A stretch of 64,000 nucleotides of DNA from a virus, in IMG/VR virus record IMGVR_UViG_3300027969_000044, positions 102,312 through 166,311 of that record, one strand, 5' to 3'. Positions 8,966 to 18,339 of this stretch are shown here, one piece after another; within the stretch, counting starts at the first letter, position 1, and every line of letters starts with the position of its first letter. The translations under genes were made by a program, and so were the position numbers. The notes beneath the pieces were generated by a model that did not search any database, had not been told where the DNA came from, and was given only the letters and a program-made list of their open reading frames with translations.

Positions 8966-11221
8966 TTACGCAGTCATGGTTCCGCCGCCCTTTTTAATTA
9001 GGGCAAGGGCAGTGCCCATGTCTTTTGGATGTTGATTGTACGGTGATCCTGGTAAGCTAGCCCACTCTAAATTACATTTCTTAATGGCAACTTCAAATCG
9101 ACCTGCTTTAATGTCGTCCAATGCCTTGCGGCGTTTTAACAATAAAAGACATGCTTTATCTTGATTCTCGGGACTAAAATCTGCTAGGCCCAATTGACGT
9201 TTACACTCGTCCCAGGTAGTAGTTAAGAACTGATATGCGCCTGCCGCTGTTGAAGTTAGCCCCTTTCCGTTAACTCCAGCAGTAATAGCTTTTCTAGGAT
9301 GATCGGCAAAACTATCAAACTTTTTACCAGTAAACATTGTTTTGTATCCGTCGGGCCCAGCGGTGCCTTCGCAATTACGAATCATCCATAAAAACGCCGA
9401 AATATTATCTTGGGCAACATCTCCTGTCTTAGCAGGCGGTGTGCCACTTGTAGCAGGCGGTACTTTATATTGTGTTGTTGTTTTAGCTTCTTGACTAATA
9501 ACTGGACTTGTCTTAGATGACGGTGCCGGAGTAAATGCTGGCGCAGATGAGTACTTAACTTCTTTAGTTTCTTCATTTCGTTTTACTTCTGATAGAGAAT
9601 TAATTGTACCTAAGTCGGTAGCAGATTTGCTAAATTTTTCTTTGTTTAGATTTTCGTGTTGGTCCCATGGTTCAAATGTAGGAACACGTTTTAGTATACT
9701 AATTAAATCTTCTGCTTTGTAAAACTTACCATCGCTCCAGCCGTTTTCTTTATCTCTATTAGGAAGTGTAAATTGTTGTAACGGATTTACTACACTTGCT
9801 AAATCCGGAAGTTCTGCTTCAGTTGAAGCGGTTGCCGCAGTTGCGGCTGGACCATTCATATCAATAGTACCAGCAGTTTCAATATGATGACTCGATGTAA
9901 TATTTGATGACCCTTCGGTTGCTGTAACTTTCCAATCAGTAGCACTTATCAGATTCATGTCAGTATCTGTTTGTATAAACATGCTAGTAGCAGATTTAAT
10001 ATTCAAGTCTGCGTCAGATTGTATAAACATACTAGAATCTGATTTGATGTTAAAATTACTGTTAGATCTAAAGTAACTACTATCGCTAGAAGTAACATGT
10101 AACTCGCCGGCAGTACTCATTGTTATATTATCTGTTACATTTATGTCAAGTGTACTGCCAATTGTAATAGCGCCCTTGTCATTGACATTTAGATAGTATC
10201 CGCCTTTAACATCTTGATGGAAGTCGCCGCCGGCAAAAAAGTTAATATTTCTCTGAGCTTCAATGTTTACATCACGCTCTGCTCTAAAATTAAAATCTGC
10301 TTCTGTGTGTATACTAACGCTGTCATTAGCATACATATCAATTTTTCCATCGCTCGATAATTCAATCCAAGCAGTTCCTCTACTGTTAGCAATATAAACT
10401 AAATCCTGGCTGTTATGTAAAAGTATCTGATGTCCAGTCCGTGTTCTAATACGTACTAATTCATTTTCTCCTTTTTCATCGCCGTCATCCATTACAAATG
10501 TTGTGCCGCCTAGTCGACTTACAGGAGTCTGTATACCTTCTGTATTAGGTAAAGTAACTTTTTTACCTTTTGGATCTAAGGGACCGGGCGTACTAATACC
10601 AAAGACTCCACTTGGGATTTCTCTACGTGCGCTACTAGAAGTAACTCCACGAACAGTATCTAACAATAATCCCTGCGCTAACAATCGGTCGGCAAAAGGA
10701 TGTATTGGTTTATTGTAAGTGTTTACGTTAGGATTATCAGGTGTTCTAGATTTTTTATGAAATTCACCAGTGGGCAAATTCTTTGTACCATATTTCTTTT
10801 CTTGTTCGGGAGTTATTTCAACGTTCTGTGTGGACGCAAGACCCGGTGTCATAAAATTTTGATAACGATCTTGAACACACCCAAACCAATAACCTTGATT
10901 AGGGTCGCCGTCAAGAAAAATAACCATAACAGTACTTCCAATGTCGGGCGGTACCATCCAGAATCCGTAACTTTTTTGTACATCATTAAAGCTCGCGGAA
11001 TTTGTACCTTCGTAGCGAACCGAAGTGTTTCCAGCGAACGGACTTAGGTAGTTTACAACATGGGTTTGCTCTGTTTGATTAAAAGTGGCTCCTGTCTTTT
11101 TAAGCAAGGCAACTTCTAACGCACCCATATAACTAGGGTCTAAGTGGTTAGTAATAATTCCTAAGAACGGCCCCGGAGACGGTAATTCCGAACTTGACGG
11201 ACCTCTTGTTAACTCTGCCAT
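8966..11221 (-). CDS. gp5: Baseplate hub/spike gp5 with C-terminal GH104-type muramidase
   Basis: A 751-residue central-spike protein. Domain order: an N-terminal OB-fold (LGIITNHLDPSYMGALEVAL, then VMVIFLDGDPNQGYWFGCV), a middle beta-helix of short repeats about residues 280-450 (FNIKSDSSMFIQSDADLNIK and similar), a Pro/Ser/Thr linker about 480-605, and a C-terminal domain from about residue 606. The last domain (AFLWMIRNCEGTAGPDGYKT, SFADHPRKAITAG, STAAGAYQFLTTTWDECKRQ, CNLEWASLPGSPY) matches the lambda-lysozyme-like family (GH104, COG4678). Glu618 in NCEGT is the likely catalytic acid. In T4 gp5 a GH24 lysozyme lies between OB-fold and helix, so both fold class and position differ. Function: punctures the outer membrane and cuts peptidoglycan during tail contraction. 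Confidence 0.9.
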   Translation of the reverse strand: MAELTRGPSSSELPSPGPFLGIITNHLDPSYMGALEVALLKKTGATFNQTEQTHVVNYLSPFAGNTSVRYEGTNSASFNDVQKSYGFWMVPPDIGSTVMVIFLDGDPNQGYWFGCVQDRYQNFMTPGLASTQNVEITPEQEKKYGTKNLPTGEFHKKSRTPDNPNVNTYNKPIHPFADRLLAQGLLLDTVRGVTSSSARREIPSGVFGISTPGPLDPKGKKVTLPNTEGIQTPVSRLGGTTFVMDDGDEKGENELVRIRTRTGHQILLHNSQDLVYIANSRGTAWIELSSDGKIDMYANDSVSIHTEADFNFRAERDVNIEAQRNINFFAGGDFHQDVKGGYYLNVNDKGAITIGSTLDINVTDNITMSTAGELHVTSSDSSYFRSNSNFNIKSDSSMFIQSDADLNIKSATSMFIQTDTDMNLISATDWKVTATEGSSNITSSHHIETAGTIDMNGPAATAATASTEAELPDLASVVNPLQQFTLPNRDKENGWSDGKFYKAEDLISILKRVPTFEPWDQHENLNKEKFSKSATDLGTINSLSEVKRNEETKEVKYSSAPAFTPAPSSKTSPVISQEAKTTTQYKVPPATSGTPPAKTGDVAQDNISAFLWMIRNCEGTAGPDGYKTMFTGKKFDSFADHPRKAITAGVNGKGLTSTAAGAYQFLTTTWDECKRQLGLADFSPENQDKACLLLLKRRKALDDIKAGRFEVAIKKCNLEWASLPGSPYNQHPKDMGTALALIKKGGGTMTA

Positions 11222-11223
11222 TT

Positions 11224-14200
11224 TTAAGCTTCACTCCGATTTGATGCCACTAATTTATCTAGTGGGCTTTGAACTTTTGACGCTACACTTCCAAATTTAG
11301 AAGTAACCGATTTACCTAAGTCAGTAACCGAGTCAACTCCAAATCCTGCTATAGCATTTCCGCCTGTTAAACTTGTTAAGTTACTTAATCCCGACTCAAC
11401 TGACCCGGCAGATAACCCGGTAGCACTTGCCATCATTGATTTAGCAGAGCCTAATTTGCCTGCTAATGCTGTAGCATTTAATGAATTTAACGACGGTAGA
11501 CCGTCAGTTGATAAGTTAATATCGGCCGCCGATAGACTAGGAAGGCCGCCGGCAATTCGAGCAGAATTAATCTTACTCAATGCGTCCGGAGATATCTTTT
11601 TAATATCAGGTAACTCCGGAGCAGAAGCAATTAATTCTTTTGCAGTAGCTGGAATATTTTTTAAACTATCAGATGACAAGTTAGCAAGAGATACTCCCGA
11701 CTTTGTCACAGCATCCATGTCTACATCAGACGGAACATCTTTTGCCAAATCGCCCAATTGACTAGTGGCCTTGCTTTGTAATTTTCCGCCCAGGCCGGCA
11801 AGTTGAGAAGGATTTACTCCTAAATTCTGTGCCAACGCCGTAGGATCAGTTGGCAAGCCGCCGGCTAATCCTTTTACTTTATCACCTATACCACTTACAA
11901 GACCGGCTGCTGACCCACCTATTGATTTTACAGCAGACAACGCAGACGAGCCGGCATTAGAAGCTAATGATGTTAGATTAGAAATATTTCCAGTTGCAGC
12001 CCCCGCAACATCTGAACTTAATGTTGCGTTGGTTAATTGTGATGCGCTAGCAGACGCTTGATCAGCAACATTGGCTGTTAGGTCAGTTGCGGCAGATTTA
12101 GAATTTAATGCGCTACCTGCTATTTTTCCTGCTGATCCTAGTAAGGCGGCAGTACCAAGTCCAATATTAGCAACACCATTTAGTGTGCCTGCGCTAGCTC
12201 TAACAGCGTTAGATATTCCATAAAAATTAATATTACCTCCGGGCAATCCTACTTGTTTAGCAATGCCCGATAAATCTCCAGCAATATTACTTGCGCCAGC
12301 AACAGCTCCTAATAAAGTACTACCACCTGTTTTAAGAGCTCCCGCAAAATCGCTCAAGTTTCCTGGAAGACCAATACTCGGCAAACCTCTTGATAATAAT
12401 TTAGTCACATCAAACGTACTAGGACGAACTCCTGCTTTATCGACTGTAGCTGGAGCAGAATCGGCAACAACTTGTGCTCCAGATTTTGGCTTGGTAATTA
12501 ATTCAACTGGGTCTTCTGGTTTAACTCCGTCGTCGGTAATTTGTCCAGGAACTCGAATCAAACTTAAATTTTGTTTAAACTGGCCTTCTTTAAAATTAGA
12601 TTTTACAGTTGTTACTTGATAAATGCCGCCATACGATACAAAGTTTTTACTAAACGAGACTAGCCCGGTTTCTGGATCAATGTCGTTTGGATTTCTAAAG
12701 TTAACTCTAATTAATACTTGACCAGCTTGATGATCAGCCGTACCATCTGTTGTTAATCCTTCTTCAGCTTTTGTCGGTAATTGATTTCCAATTCCGCCCA
12801 TCACAAGATAAAAAGGATCTCCAACTATTTCCATTTCAGCTGTTGCTTGGTCAACACTTTCAAGAATTGCGTTATGGGCAAATTCAGCAAACTTATAATA
12901 AGGATCTGTCCTAGGTGCGCCAGCACGACCACCTTTAGTTTGATCTTGGTCAGACGGTCTTGAATATACTGACGGAAGTGTACTTTTACTATTGTCTTTT
13001 GTATCGCTAGCCGTGACAGTAACTTTTGTAGTTCCGTTTGGCCCCATAGCATTTGCCTGTTCAAGACTAGACTCGTTACCTGCTTTAGGAGGCATAGCTT
13101 GAAAATATAAACTATTAAACTGTAACCTAAAACTTAAAATATCTAAGTTTTTTCCTGTATAGATATAGTTGTATACACGCTTAACAATTGGCATAAGATC
13201 TTCCGGATCATGAGCAACACCTTTTTGTAACGGCAGTTTTGTAAAATGTACTTTGTGTGGAATTATAACGTATTGATATGTGTTTAACGGAAGGCCAGTA
13301 ATATCATCAAGTTCAGATTTAGGAATAACATTAATCTGTATCAAGAAGTAATCAATCATTCCGTGTTCATCTTTTGCAGCGCCAATATCTTTCATGATAT
13401 TTTCAAGATATAAACTATCTCGAATTACCGCTGTAACAATTTCACTAATTTTAGAACCTTGACTAAACTGTATAACACCACCTTGCGGTTCATATTTCAT
13501 TCCTTGGCTTTGCGGCGTTGGAGATGTTTTTTCAGACGTAGAATCTGTAGCATTAGCTTGAGCATCTGCCGCTTTAGATTCGCCAGGTTTGCCTTTCTTT
13601 TCAATTGGCACCATTTTTAAAACAGAATTATTTGTTAGATAAGGAGCCATCTTGGCTTTTGATAAAACATTATCTGCTGTCTTTGATAGTTCTAATTTTT
13701 CTCCGTTAGCCGCCGAGTCAGGAAAAACAATTTCATAGCTATCGTGATTGCCTGATTTACCTTCCTTCTTTTCATTAACTGCTCGATCAACAACTGTTTT
13801 GTTAACGCTTAAAAAGAAAGATCTTAAAACTTCTCCAACAGTACTACCTGTCATTTTAATATCAGTTAAAATCTTATCAGGCTCAGCAAATGCCATATCT
13901 CCGTTAGGAACACCCTGACAAACATACTTTGTGCCTTGCTCAGTTACTGTAATTTCTACACCAGTAAAATTAAAAACAAAATAGCGACTACTATTCTCAA
14001 TTACTTTAGGAGTAGGCAAATCGTCGTCATCTGGGTAGCCATAGAATTCGATCTTTAATAAAAACGATGCCTGGGCATAGCTTTCAAACCCGGCGGCGAC
14101 AGCTGCCACGTGAAGTGCTTCTAGAAATCCGTTAAGACTTAGTGGTTCAAATACTTCAAATCTAATATTAGTAGCAACTGATGTTCCTTGTTTTTCTCCA

Positions 14201-14541
14201 GGAGCAATAACACACTCAAACTCAAGATTATCAAGGAACATGTCAAATCGACCGGGACTTTCTTTATTAAATCCTTCTACTAGTGTTTTAGCATCAAGTT
14301 TTGAAGATCCAGAATCTGGCCCTGCTACAACTCCCTTAGCGGCATTGACATTAAAGCCTTTATCTTTTCCCCCAGATTTTAAAATTACATAATCTAAACT
14401 ACTCTTTCTATAGCTTTCTGGATTTTTAAGAGCATCCCTATCTAAACAGGCAAGAGTGAACATAGGAGTATAAGACCTATAGTCGTTTAGCACATTATAT
14501 TTTGCGCCGGGGATTGACTTCTTCTTGTCTAATTCTAACAT
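11224..14541 (-). CDS. Large baseplate hub structural protein (gp27-position)
   Basis: A 1105-residue protein directly upstream of gp5 (2 nt between stop and next ATG). The start MLELDKKKSIPGAKYNVLND and segments such as FEVFEPLSLNGFLEALHVAA and FLLKIEFYGYPDDDDLPTPK match a family of large proteins found before gp5 in aquatic T4-like phages, where T4 encodes hub protein gp27. A Ser/Thr/Gln linker lies near residues 320-355. Around residues 580-680 is a compact region ending in ISLVSF-like beta strands (LVSFSKNFVSYGGIYQVTTV) as in hub domains. From about 690 to the end the protein is low-complexity Ala/Gly/Ser/Leu repeat. Hub role is inferred from order and adjacency to the spike; no direct gp27 match can be claimed by eye. 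Confidence 0.65.
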   Translation of the reverse strand: MLELDKKKSIPGAKYNVLNDYRSYTPMFTLACLDRDALKNPESYRKSSLDYVILKSGGKDKGFNVNAAKGVVAGPDSGSSKLDAKTLVEGFNKESPGRFDMFLDNLEFECVIAPGEKQGTSVATNIRFEVFEPLSLNGFLEALHVAAVAAGFESYAQASFLLKIEFYGYPDDDDLPTPKVIENSSRYFVFNFTGVEITVTEQGTKYVCQGVPNGDMAFAEPDKILTDIKMTGSTVGEVLRSFFLSVNKTVVDRAVNEKKEGKSGNHDSYEIVFPDSAANGEKLELSKTADNVLSKAKMAPYLTNNSVLKMVPIEKKGKPGESKAADAQANATDSTSEKTSPTPQSQGMKYEPQGGVIQFSQGSKISEIVTAVIRDSLYLENIMKDIGAAKDEHGMIDYFLIQINVIPKSELDDITGLPLNTYQYVIIPHKVHFTKLPLQKGVAHDPEDLMPIVKRVYNYIYTGKNLDILSFRLQFNSLYFQAMPPKAGNESSLEQANAMGPNGTTKVTVTASDTKDNSKSTLPSVYSRPSDQDQTKGGRAGAPRTDPYYKFAEFAHNAILESVDQATAEMEIVGDPFYLVMGGIGNQLPTKAEEGLTTDGTADHQAGQVLIRVNFRNPNDIDPETGLVSFSKNFVSYGGIYQVTTVKSNFKEGQFKQNLSLIRVPGQITDDGVKPEDPVELITKPKSGAQVVADSAPATVDKAGVRPSTFDVTKLLSRGLPSIGLPGNLSDFAGALKTGGSTLLGAVAGASNIAGDLSGIAKQVGLPGGNINFYGISNAVRASAGTLNGVANIGLGTAALLGSAGKIAGSALNSKSAATDLTANVADQASASASQLTNATLSSDVAGAATGNISNLTSLASNAGSSALSAVKSIGGSAAGLVSGIGDKVKGLAGGLPTDPTALAQNLGVNPSQLAGLGGKLQSKATSQLGDLAKDVPSDVDMDAVTKSGVSLANLSSDSLKNIPATAKELIASAPELPDIKKISPDALSKINSARIAGGLPSLSAADINLSTDGLPSLNSLNATALAGKLGSAKSMMASATGLSAGSVESGLSNLTSLTGGNAIAGFGVDSVTDLGKSVTSKFGSVASKVQSPLDKLVASNRSEA

Positions 14542-14542
14542 A

Positions 14543-14839
14543 TTAACCTATCGAGTCTCTAATAGTTTCTAGTGTGGGGAGATAAATTGTTCGACCGGGT
14601 ACAAGATCATATACTGGGTCTTTGATAAGATCTTTGTTTCGAACAGCAAACACCCACCAATAACTAACATCTCCATATAAATCAAAAGATAATAAATCAG
14701 GCCTGTGCATGTAGGCGCTTGTTATAGTCCAAGAAACATCGTCTGCTTTTTGAGCAATGTTTCTAAAAGTCATTACGTCAAGATACAATCCATTGTCTGG
14801 AGTTTTTGCGTAAGGGCTGTTTGATGAGTATATTGTCAT
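14543..14839 (-). CDS. gp53: Baseplate wedge subunit gp53
   Basis: A 98-residue protein with the gp53 pattern: FRNIAQKADDVSWTITSAYM, HRPDLLSFDLYGDVSYWWVF, AVRNKDLIKDPVYDLVPG, and a final IYLPTLETI. The last part resembles the LysM-like end typical of wedge proteins. In T4, gp53 (196 aa) joins wedges together; short versions of about 100 residues are usual in aquatic relatives. It is tightly packed: its ATG lies immediately after the stop of the upstream tube-cap-like gene. Confidence 0.78.
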   Translation of the reverse strand: MTIYSSNSPYAKTPDNGLYLDVMTFRNIAQKADDVSWTITSAYMHRPDLLSFDLYGDVSYWWVFAVRNKDLIKDPVYDLVPGRTIYLPTLETIRDSIG

Positions 14840-16237
14840 TTATAGATATCCTTTGCCTCGTTGTTTTCCATTGAGCCAATCATTAACTCCGGCTTCTTGC
14901 ATTTCTGCTCTGCTGTACATCGGATTAAGAGTTAAAGTAATTGTACTAAGAACAGGAACAATGTTATTGCCAAACATAGTACTCTTTTTTCCTACAGCAA
15001 TGTAATCAACACTGTCTGGTAGATCGTGTCTAAAACTAGCAACTGCTACAGGAACGTTTCTTAACATGTAGTCTCCATATGCCTCAAGTCGACACACAGG
15101 CGGTGGTGCTCCCGAGTCTTTATCAGGACCAAATCTCATTTTAGTTAACGATCTCAATAAGTGAATAATTCCCAGTAACACTACTCCGTCTTCTTCTTTT
15201 TGTACAGTAAATTTAGCAGTTAAATTAATTGCGCCGATGGCACTATTTTTATAAAAGAACTGAGTATAGTTACTATGTAAAGTATTTAGGGGACTATATG
15301 AAGCAGAGTGATCAAAAGAAATAGTTGGAGTGTATGGAAATATTATTCCGCCAAATTGTCTTAATACACTTGAAGGGTCAGTGTTACTTGTTAAGTAGGC
15401 TTTAGGAACACGTAAAATTGCTCTTAAATCTTTGGCATCTTTCCATTCAGCTTTTGCGCCTCCGCCACCGCCTTTACTGACCAAAGAAGAATCAACTTTG
15501 CCTGTAGGAGTTCCGTTAGCAGATTCGTCAGCCGCGGCTCTTTCTGCGGCAGCACGTTGAGCGCCTTCTAAGTCTCCAAACTCAGTATCAACAGGAATAT
15601 CTCCGGCATTGCCACTATAGTCTTTTTGGCCGGCATTTTCATTAGTAGGTGCTTCCTCTGCTTTGATTGCCGGAATGCCTGATCCATCATCAAGCGTAGT
15701 AGTACCGTCGGCGTTGTCTGTTTCACTAGATCCGTCACTGTAATATCTTGTTGTTTGTCCGTTGGTAATTTCTACACTAGTAACACGCCGTGTGGTATCA
15801 GCTTGACTAGTGTCCGGTGTTGTAGAGGCGGCGTTTTCTACGTTTGACTTCGATTCACCATCAGCAGTGCTTTGGTCTGGATTGGCGGCTCTATATTGGA
15901 TAGACTCTTGTAAGGCTTCTTGACTCTTTTCAACAGAAAACTCAGCATTGGCTACTTTCTCTTGAGCGCCAGGAATTTGTACTTCTTCTAATTGTTGGAT
16001 TTCTCTTCGGAGAGAAGCCATTTCAGTACTCAGTGCTTGAAGTTGGTCAGGTGTTTTTGTGGGGTCGTTTAAGGCAGCGTTAAATGCCGCTTCAGCTGAG
16101 TTAAGATCAACATTGGCTTCACGCAACTCACTTTGGTATATTCGTAAAGATGTTTGCTTGTCCGCAAGCCATTCTTTAGCTGAGTCAACACTCGCCTGAT
16201 ATGATTCTACATCGCCCTTTTGTCTGTATTCTGCCAT
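14840..16237 (-). CDS. Baseplate tail-tube cap/initiator protein (gp48/gp54-like)
   Basis: A 465-residue protein, first gene of the minus-strand baseplate operon. Residues about 1-115 are a strongly helical, probably coiled-coil region (EEVQIPGAQEKVANAEFSVE), followed by an acidic low-complexity linker to about 265. The C-terminal 200 residues look like the gp48/gp54 tube-initiator family: AILRVPKAYLTSNT, GGIIFPYTPTISFDHSASYS, HSNYTQFFYKNSAIGAINLT, LLRSLTKMRFGPD, PPPVCRLEAYGDYMLRNVPV, then LPDSVDYIAVG. In T4 these proteins cap the hub and nucleate the tail tube. The long N-terminal helical extension is unusual. It could equally be the gp54 counterpart. A GAGGATC ribosome site precedes the ATG. 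Confidence 0.62.
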   Translation of the reverse strand: MAEYRQKGDVESYQASVDSAKEWLADKQTSLRIYQSELREANVDLNSAEAAFNAALNDPTKTPDQLQALSTEMASLRREIQQLEEVQIPGAQEKVANAEFSVEKSQEALQESIQYRAANPDQSTADGESKSNVENAASTTPDTSQADTTRRVTSVEITNGQTTRYYSDGSSETDNADGTTTLDDGSGIPAIKAEEAPTNENAGQKDYSGNAGDIPVDTEFGDLEGAQRAAAERAAADESANGTPTGKVDSSLVSKGGGGGAKAEWKDAKDLRAILRVPKAYLTSNTDPSSVLRQFGGIIFPYTPTISFDHSASYSPLNTLHSNYTQFFYKNSAIGAINLTAKFTVQKEEDGVVLLGIIHLLRSLTKMRFGPDKDSGAPPPVCRLEAYGDYMLRNVPVAVASFRHDLPDSVDYIAVGKKSTMFGNNIVPVLSTITLTLNPMYSRAEMQEAGVNDWLNGKQRGKGYL

Positions 16238-16259
16238 AATCGTTTGATCCTCTATACCT

Positions 16260-16267
16260 TATTTAAC
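16260..16267 (-). promoter_or_regulatory. Probable late promoter GTTAAATA for the baseplate operon
   Basis: Minus-strand GTTAAATA lies 23 nt upstream of the tube-cap-like gene, about the same distance as the octamer before gp6. It keeps the TAAATA core seen at the other gene boundaries. Confidence 0.5.
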
Positions 16268-16269
16268 CA

Positions 16270-16277
16270 GGTAAATA
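16270..16277 (+). promoter_or_regulatory. Possible late promoter GGTAAATA upstream of gp55
   Basis: A plus-strand GGTAAATA lies two bases from the minus-strand octamer, making a back-to-back pair. The same octamer occurs before the genes at 28025 and 33649. If active, gp55 would also be made late. The sigma-70-like promoter nearby is the better candidate for early expression. Confidence 0.35.
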
Positions 16278-16294
16278 ATGTGCCAATATAATGG

Positions 16295-16324
16295 TTGACT
16301 TAGTACTTGACAAAGTGTTACACT
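16295..16324 (+). promoter_or_regulatory. Sigma-70-like promoter for gp55
   Basis: TTGACT (16295-16300) and TACACT (16319-16324) are separated by 18 nt. A strong ribosome site AAGGAGG (16333-16339) follows, 10 nt before the gp55 ATG. This fits early or middle expression by host polymerase. Confidence 0.55.
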
Positions 16325-16349
16325 TAGTAATTAAGGAGGCCGCAACAAG

Positions 16350-17279
16350 ATGGCTATTATAAAAACTATGACCCTAACATCCTCACCCGTAACAGGTAGA
16401 AAGGTAAGATACTTAAACAATAAGGACTTACTAGCAGAGATACACAAAAGCAAGATTACATTTTCGAGCTTTACTAGCCCGGATTATACACAACACGACA
16501 TAATTTTAACAAATTTAGATAAAGTTAACGTCCGTACTGTAGCAGAGGCCAAAAGAAATAGGGCTAAACGTATTGGAATAGAAATTTTTACCAAAGCAAG
16601 ATTAGCCGGCGATAAAAAAATCAAGTTAGCAGAATGTACTCCTGACTACAAAACAATTGCAAAGACAGATGTTGTAATACGCATCATGACATTTGATCAT
16701 ATTCCGTCTGCGCCAGGACGTAAAAAGACAGTAAAAAGCACTGCCGATGCCCACGACAAAGTTAATTTTCCTCCATTCCAACATTGGAAATATGACGATG
16801 CTGATCAATTAAGTTGTGTCGGAAAGAGTCATTGGAAAGGTCCGTTAGACACTGGACACTTTAGCAAAGAACACGGACGTATTACTGAAAATTTAGGTAA
16901 AATGTTTATTAAGTTATCCGAAAGATATGCCCAAAGAAGCAACTGGCGTGGATATACATATAACGAAGAAATGCGCGGGCAGGCAATTTTACAATTAAGT
17001 CAAATTGGTCTACAGTTTGACGAATCCAAGTCAGAAAATCCGTTTGCTTATTACACAGCGGCGGTTACTAACAGCTTTACTCGTGTATTGAACATTGAAA
17101 AAAAGAACCAAAATATCCGTGACGACTTGTTACAGGATAACGGATTTATGCCAAGTTTAACAAGACAAACAGCGGCTGAATACGCAGAAGAAAATGCTCG
17201 ACAAGCGGAATTATATAAGAACTTTCGTATGCCAAAATCAGAGGATGTCCCGGACGAAGAACCTAGTGAAGAGGCTTGA
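16350..17279 (+). CDS. gp55: Late-transcription sigma factor gp55, with large internal insertion
   Basis: A 309-residue protein; T4 gp55 has 185. The N-terminus keeps the T4 landmark (VRYLNNKDLLAEI against T4 YVNNKELLQAI). The core sigma-2-like region is at about residues 175-250: LGKMFIKLSERYAQRSNWRG, YTYNEEMRGQAILQLSQIG, then SENPFAYYTAAVTNSFTRVL and NIEKKNQNIRDDLL. Between these two landmarks, where T4 has a short link, about 125 extra residues are present (KRNRAKRIGIEIFTKARLA, VVIRIMTFDHIPSAPGRKK). gp55 directs host RNA polymerase to TATAAATA-type late promoters, many of which are seen in this window. The acidic tail (SEDVPDEEPSEEA) is the expected place for a sliding-clamp contact, but no clear clamp-binding motif is seen. 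Confidence 0.88.
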   Translation: MAIIKTMTLTSSPVTGRKVRYLNNKDLLAEIHKSKITFSSFTSPDYTQHDIILTNLDKVNVRTVAEAKRNRAKRIGIEIFTKARLAGDKKIKLAECTPDYKTIAKTDVVIRIMTFDHIPSAPGRKKTVKSTADAHDKVNFPPFQHWKYDDADQLSCVGKSHWKGPLDTGHFSKEHGRITENLGKMFIKLSERYAQRSNWRGYTYNEEMRGQAILQLSQIGLQFDESKSENPFAYYTAAVTNSFTRVLNIEKKNQNIRDDLLQDNGFMPSLTRQTAAEYAEENARQAELYKNFRMPKSEDVPDEEPSEEA

Positions 17280-17305
17280 CCTTTACAGAATAAATCTGTT
17301 ATACT
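17276..17305 (+). promoter_or_regulatory. Sigma-70-like promoter for gp47-gp46
   Basis: TTGACC (17276-17281) and TATACT (17300-17305) with an 18-nt spacer lie across the gp55 stop codon and just before the gp47 ribosome site (TAGGAGA). It would drive the recombination genes with unmodified host polymerase. Confidence 0.6.
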
Positions 17306-17325
17306 AATTCTAGGAGATTCTATTA

Positions 17326-18339
17326 ATGGCACTTTTTAAGAAAGTAGCATGTTTTACCGACATACACTTTGGACTAAAATCAAATAGTCAATTACATAAT
17401 CAAGATTGCGAAGACTTCGTTGATTGGTTTATCGAAACATCAAAAAAGGAAGGTTGTGAAACTGCAATCTTCCTAGGTGATTGGCATCATAACCGTAACT
17501 CAATTAACTTAATTACGTTAGACACATCGATCCGCTGCCTGGAAAAATTAGGAGCGGCCTTCGAGCAGTTCTATTGGTTTCCAGGTAACCACGATCTGTT
17601 CTATAAAGACAAGCGTGATATTCATAGTTCTGCGTTTGGGCGTCACATTCCAGGTGTAACTGTTGTTGATCGTGTTACAACAATTGACAATGTTACCTTG
17701 GTTCCTTGGCTAATTGGCGACGAGTGGAAAACTATTAGTCAAGTTAAGAGCAAATACATGTTTGGGCACTTTGAATTGCCCTTGTTCTACATGAACGCAA
17801 TGGTACAAATGCCCGATCATGGTGAATTACAAGCAAGTCACTTCAAACATCAGGACTATGTGTTTAGTGGACACTTCCACAAACGTCAACAACGTGACAA
17901 AATTATCTACATGGGCAATGCGTTTCCGCACAATTTTGCCGATACATGGGACGATGCTCGAGGTATGATGACCTTAGAGTGGGACAGTGAGCCGCAGTTT
18001 ATTGACTGGCCAGACTGTCCTAAGTATAGAACCGTCAAACTAAGCAGGCTAATTGACGAAAAAGATACTATTATGAAAAGTAAGATGTATCTAAAAGTTA
18101 ATCTTGATATCGATATTACATTTGAGGAAGCAAACTTCATCAAAGAAACCTATATGGTCGAACATGATATTAGAGAAATTAGTCTAATACAAGAAAAAAG
18201 CAATGTAGATGGCACATCTGATGACTTACCTGATAGTAAGTTTGAAAGTGTTGATCAGATTGTAACAGAACAACTGGTTAATATCGAGTCTAAGGACTTT
18301 GATAAAGCAATTTTACTGGACATTTATAATAATCTCTAA
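17326..18339 (+). CDS. gp47: Recombination nuclease subunit gp47 (Mre11-like)
   Basis: A 337-residue metallophosphoesterase. The metal-binding motifs are in order: DIHFG near the start, GDWHHNR, FPGNHD, MFGHFELP, and SGHFHKRQ, as in SbcD/Mre11 and T4 gp47 (339 aa). With gp46 it forms the nuclease that resects DNA ends for recombination-dependent replication and helps degrade host DNA. Its stop codon shares one base with the gp46 ATG (TAATG), so the two are coupled. All catalytic residues appear intact. Confidence 0.95.
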   Translation: MALFKKVACFTDIHFGLKSNSQLHNQDCEDFVDWFIETSKKEGCETAIFLGDWHHNRNSINLITLDTSIRCLEKLGAAFEQFYWFPGNHDLFYKDKRDIHSSAFGRHIPGVTVVDRVTTIDNVTLVPWLIGDEWKTISQVKSKYMFGHFELPLFYMNAMVQMPDHGELQASHFKHQDYVFSGHFHKRQQRDKIIYMGNAFPHNFADTWDDARGMMTLEWDSEPQFIDWPDCPKYRTVKLSRLIDEKDTIMKSKMYLKVNLDIDITFEEANFIKETYMVEHDIREISLIQEKSNVDGTSDDLPDSKFESVDQIVTEQLVNIESKDFDKAILLDIYNNL

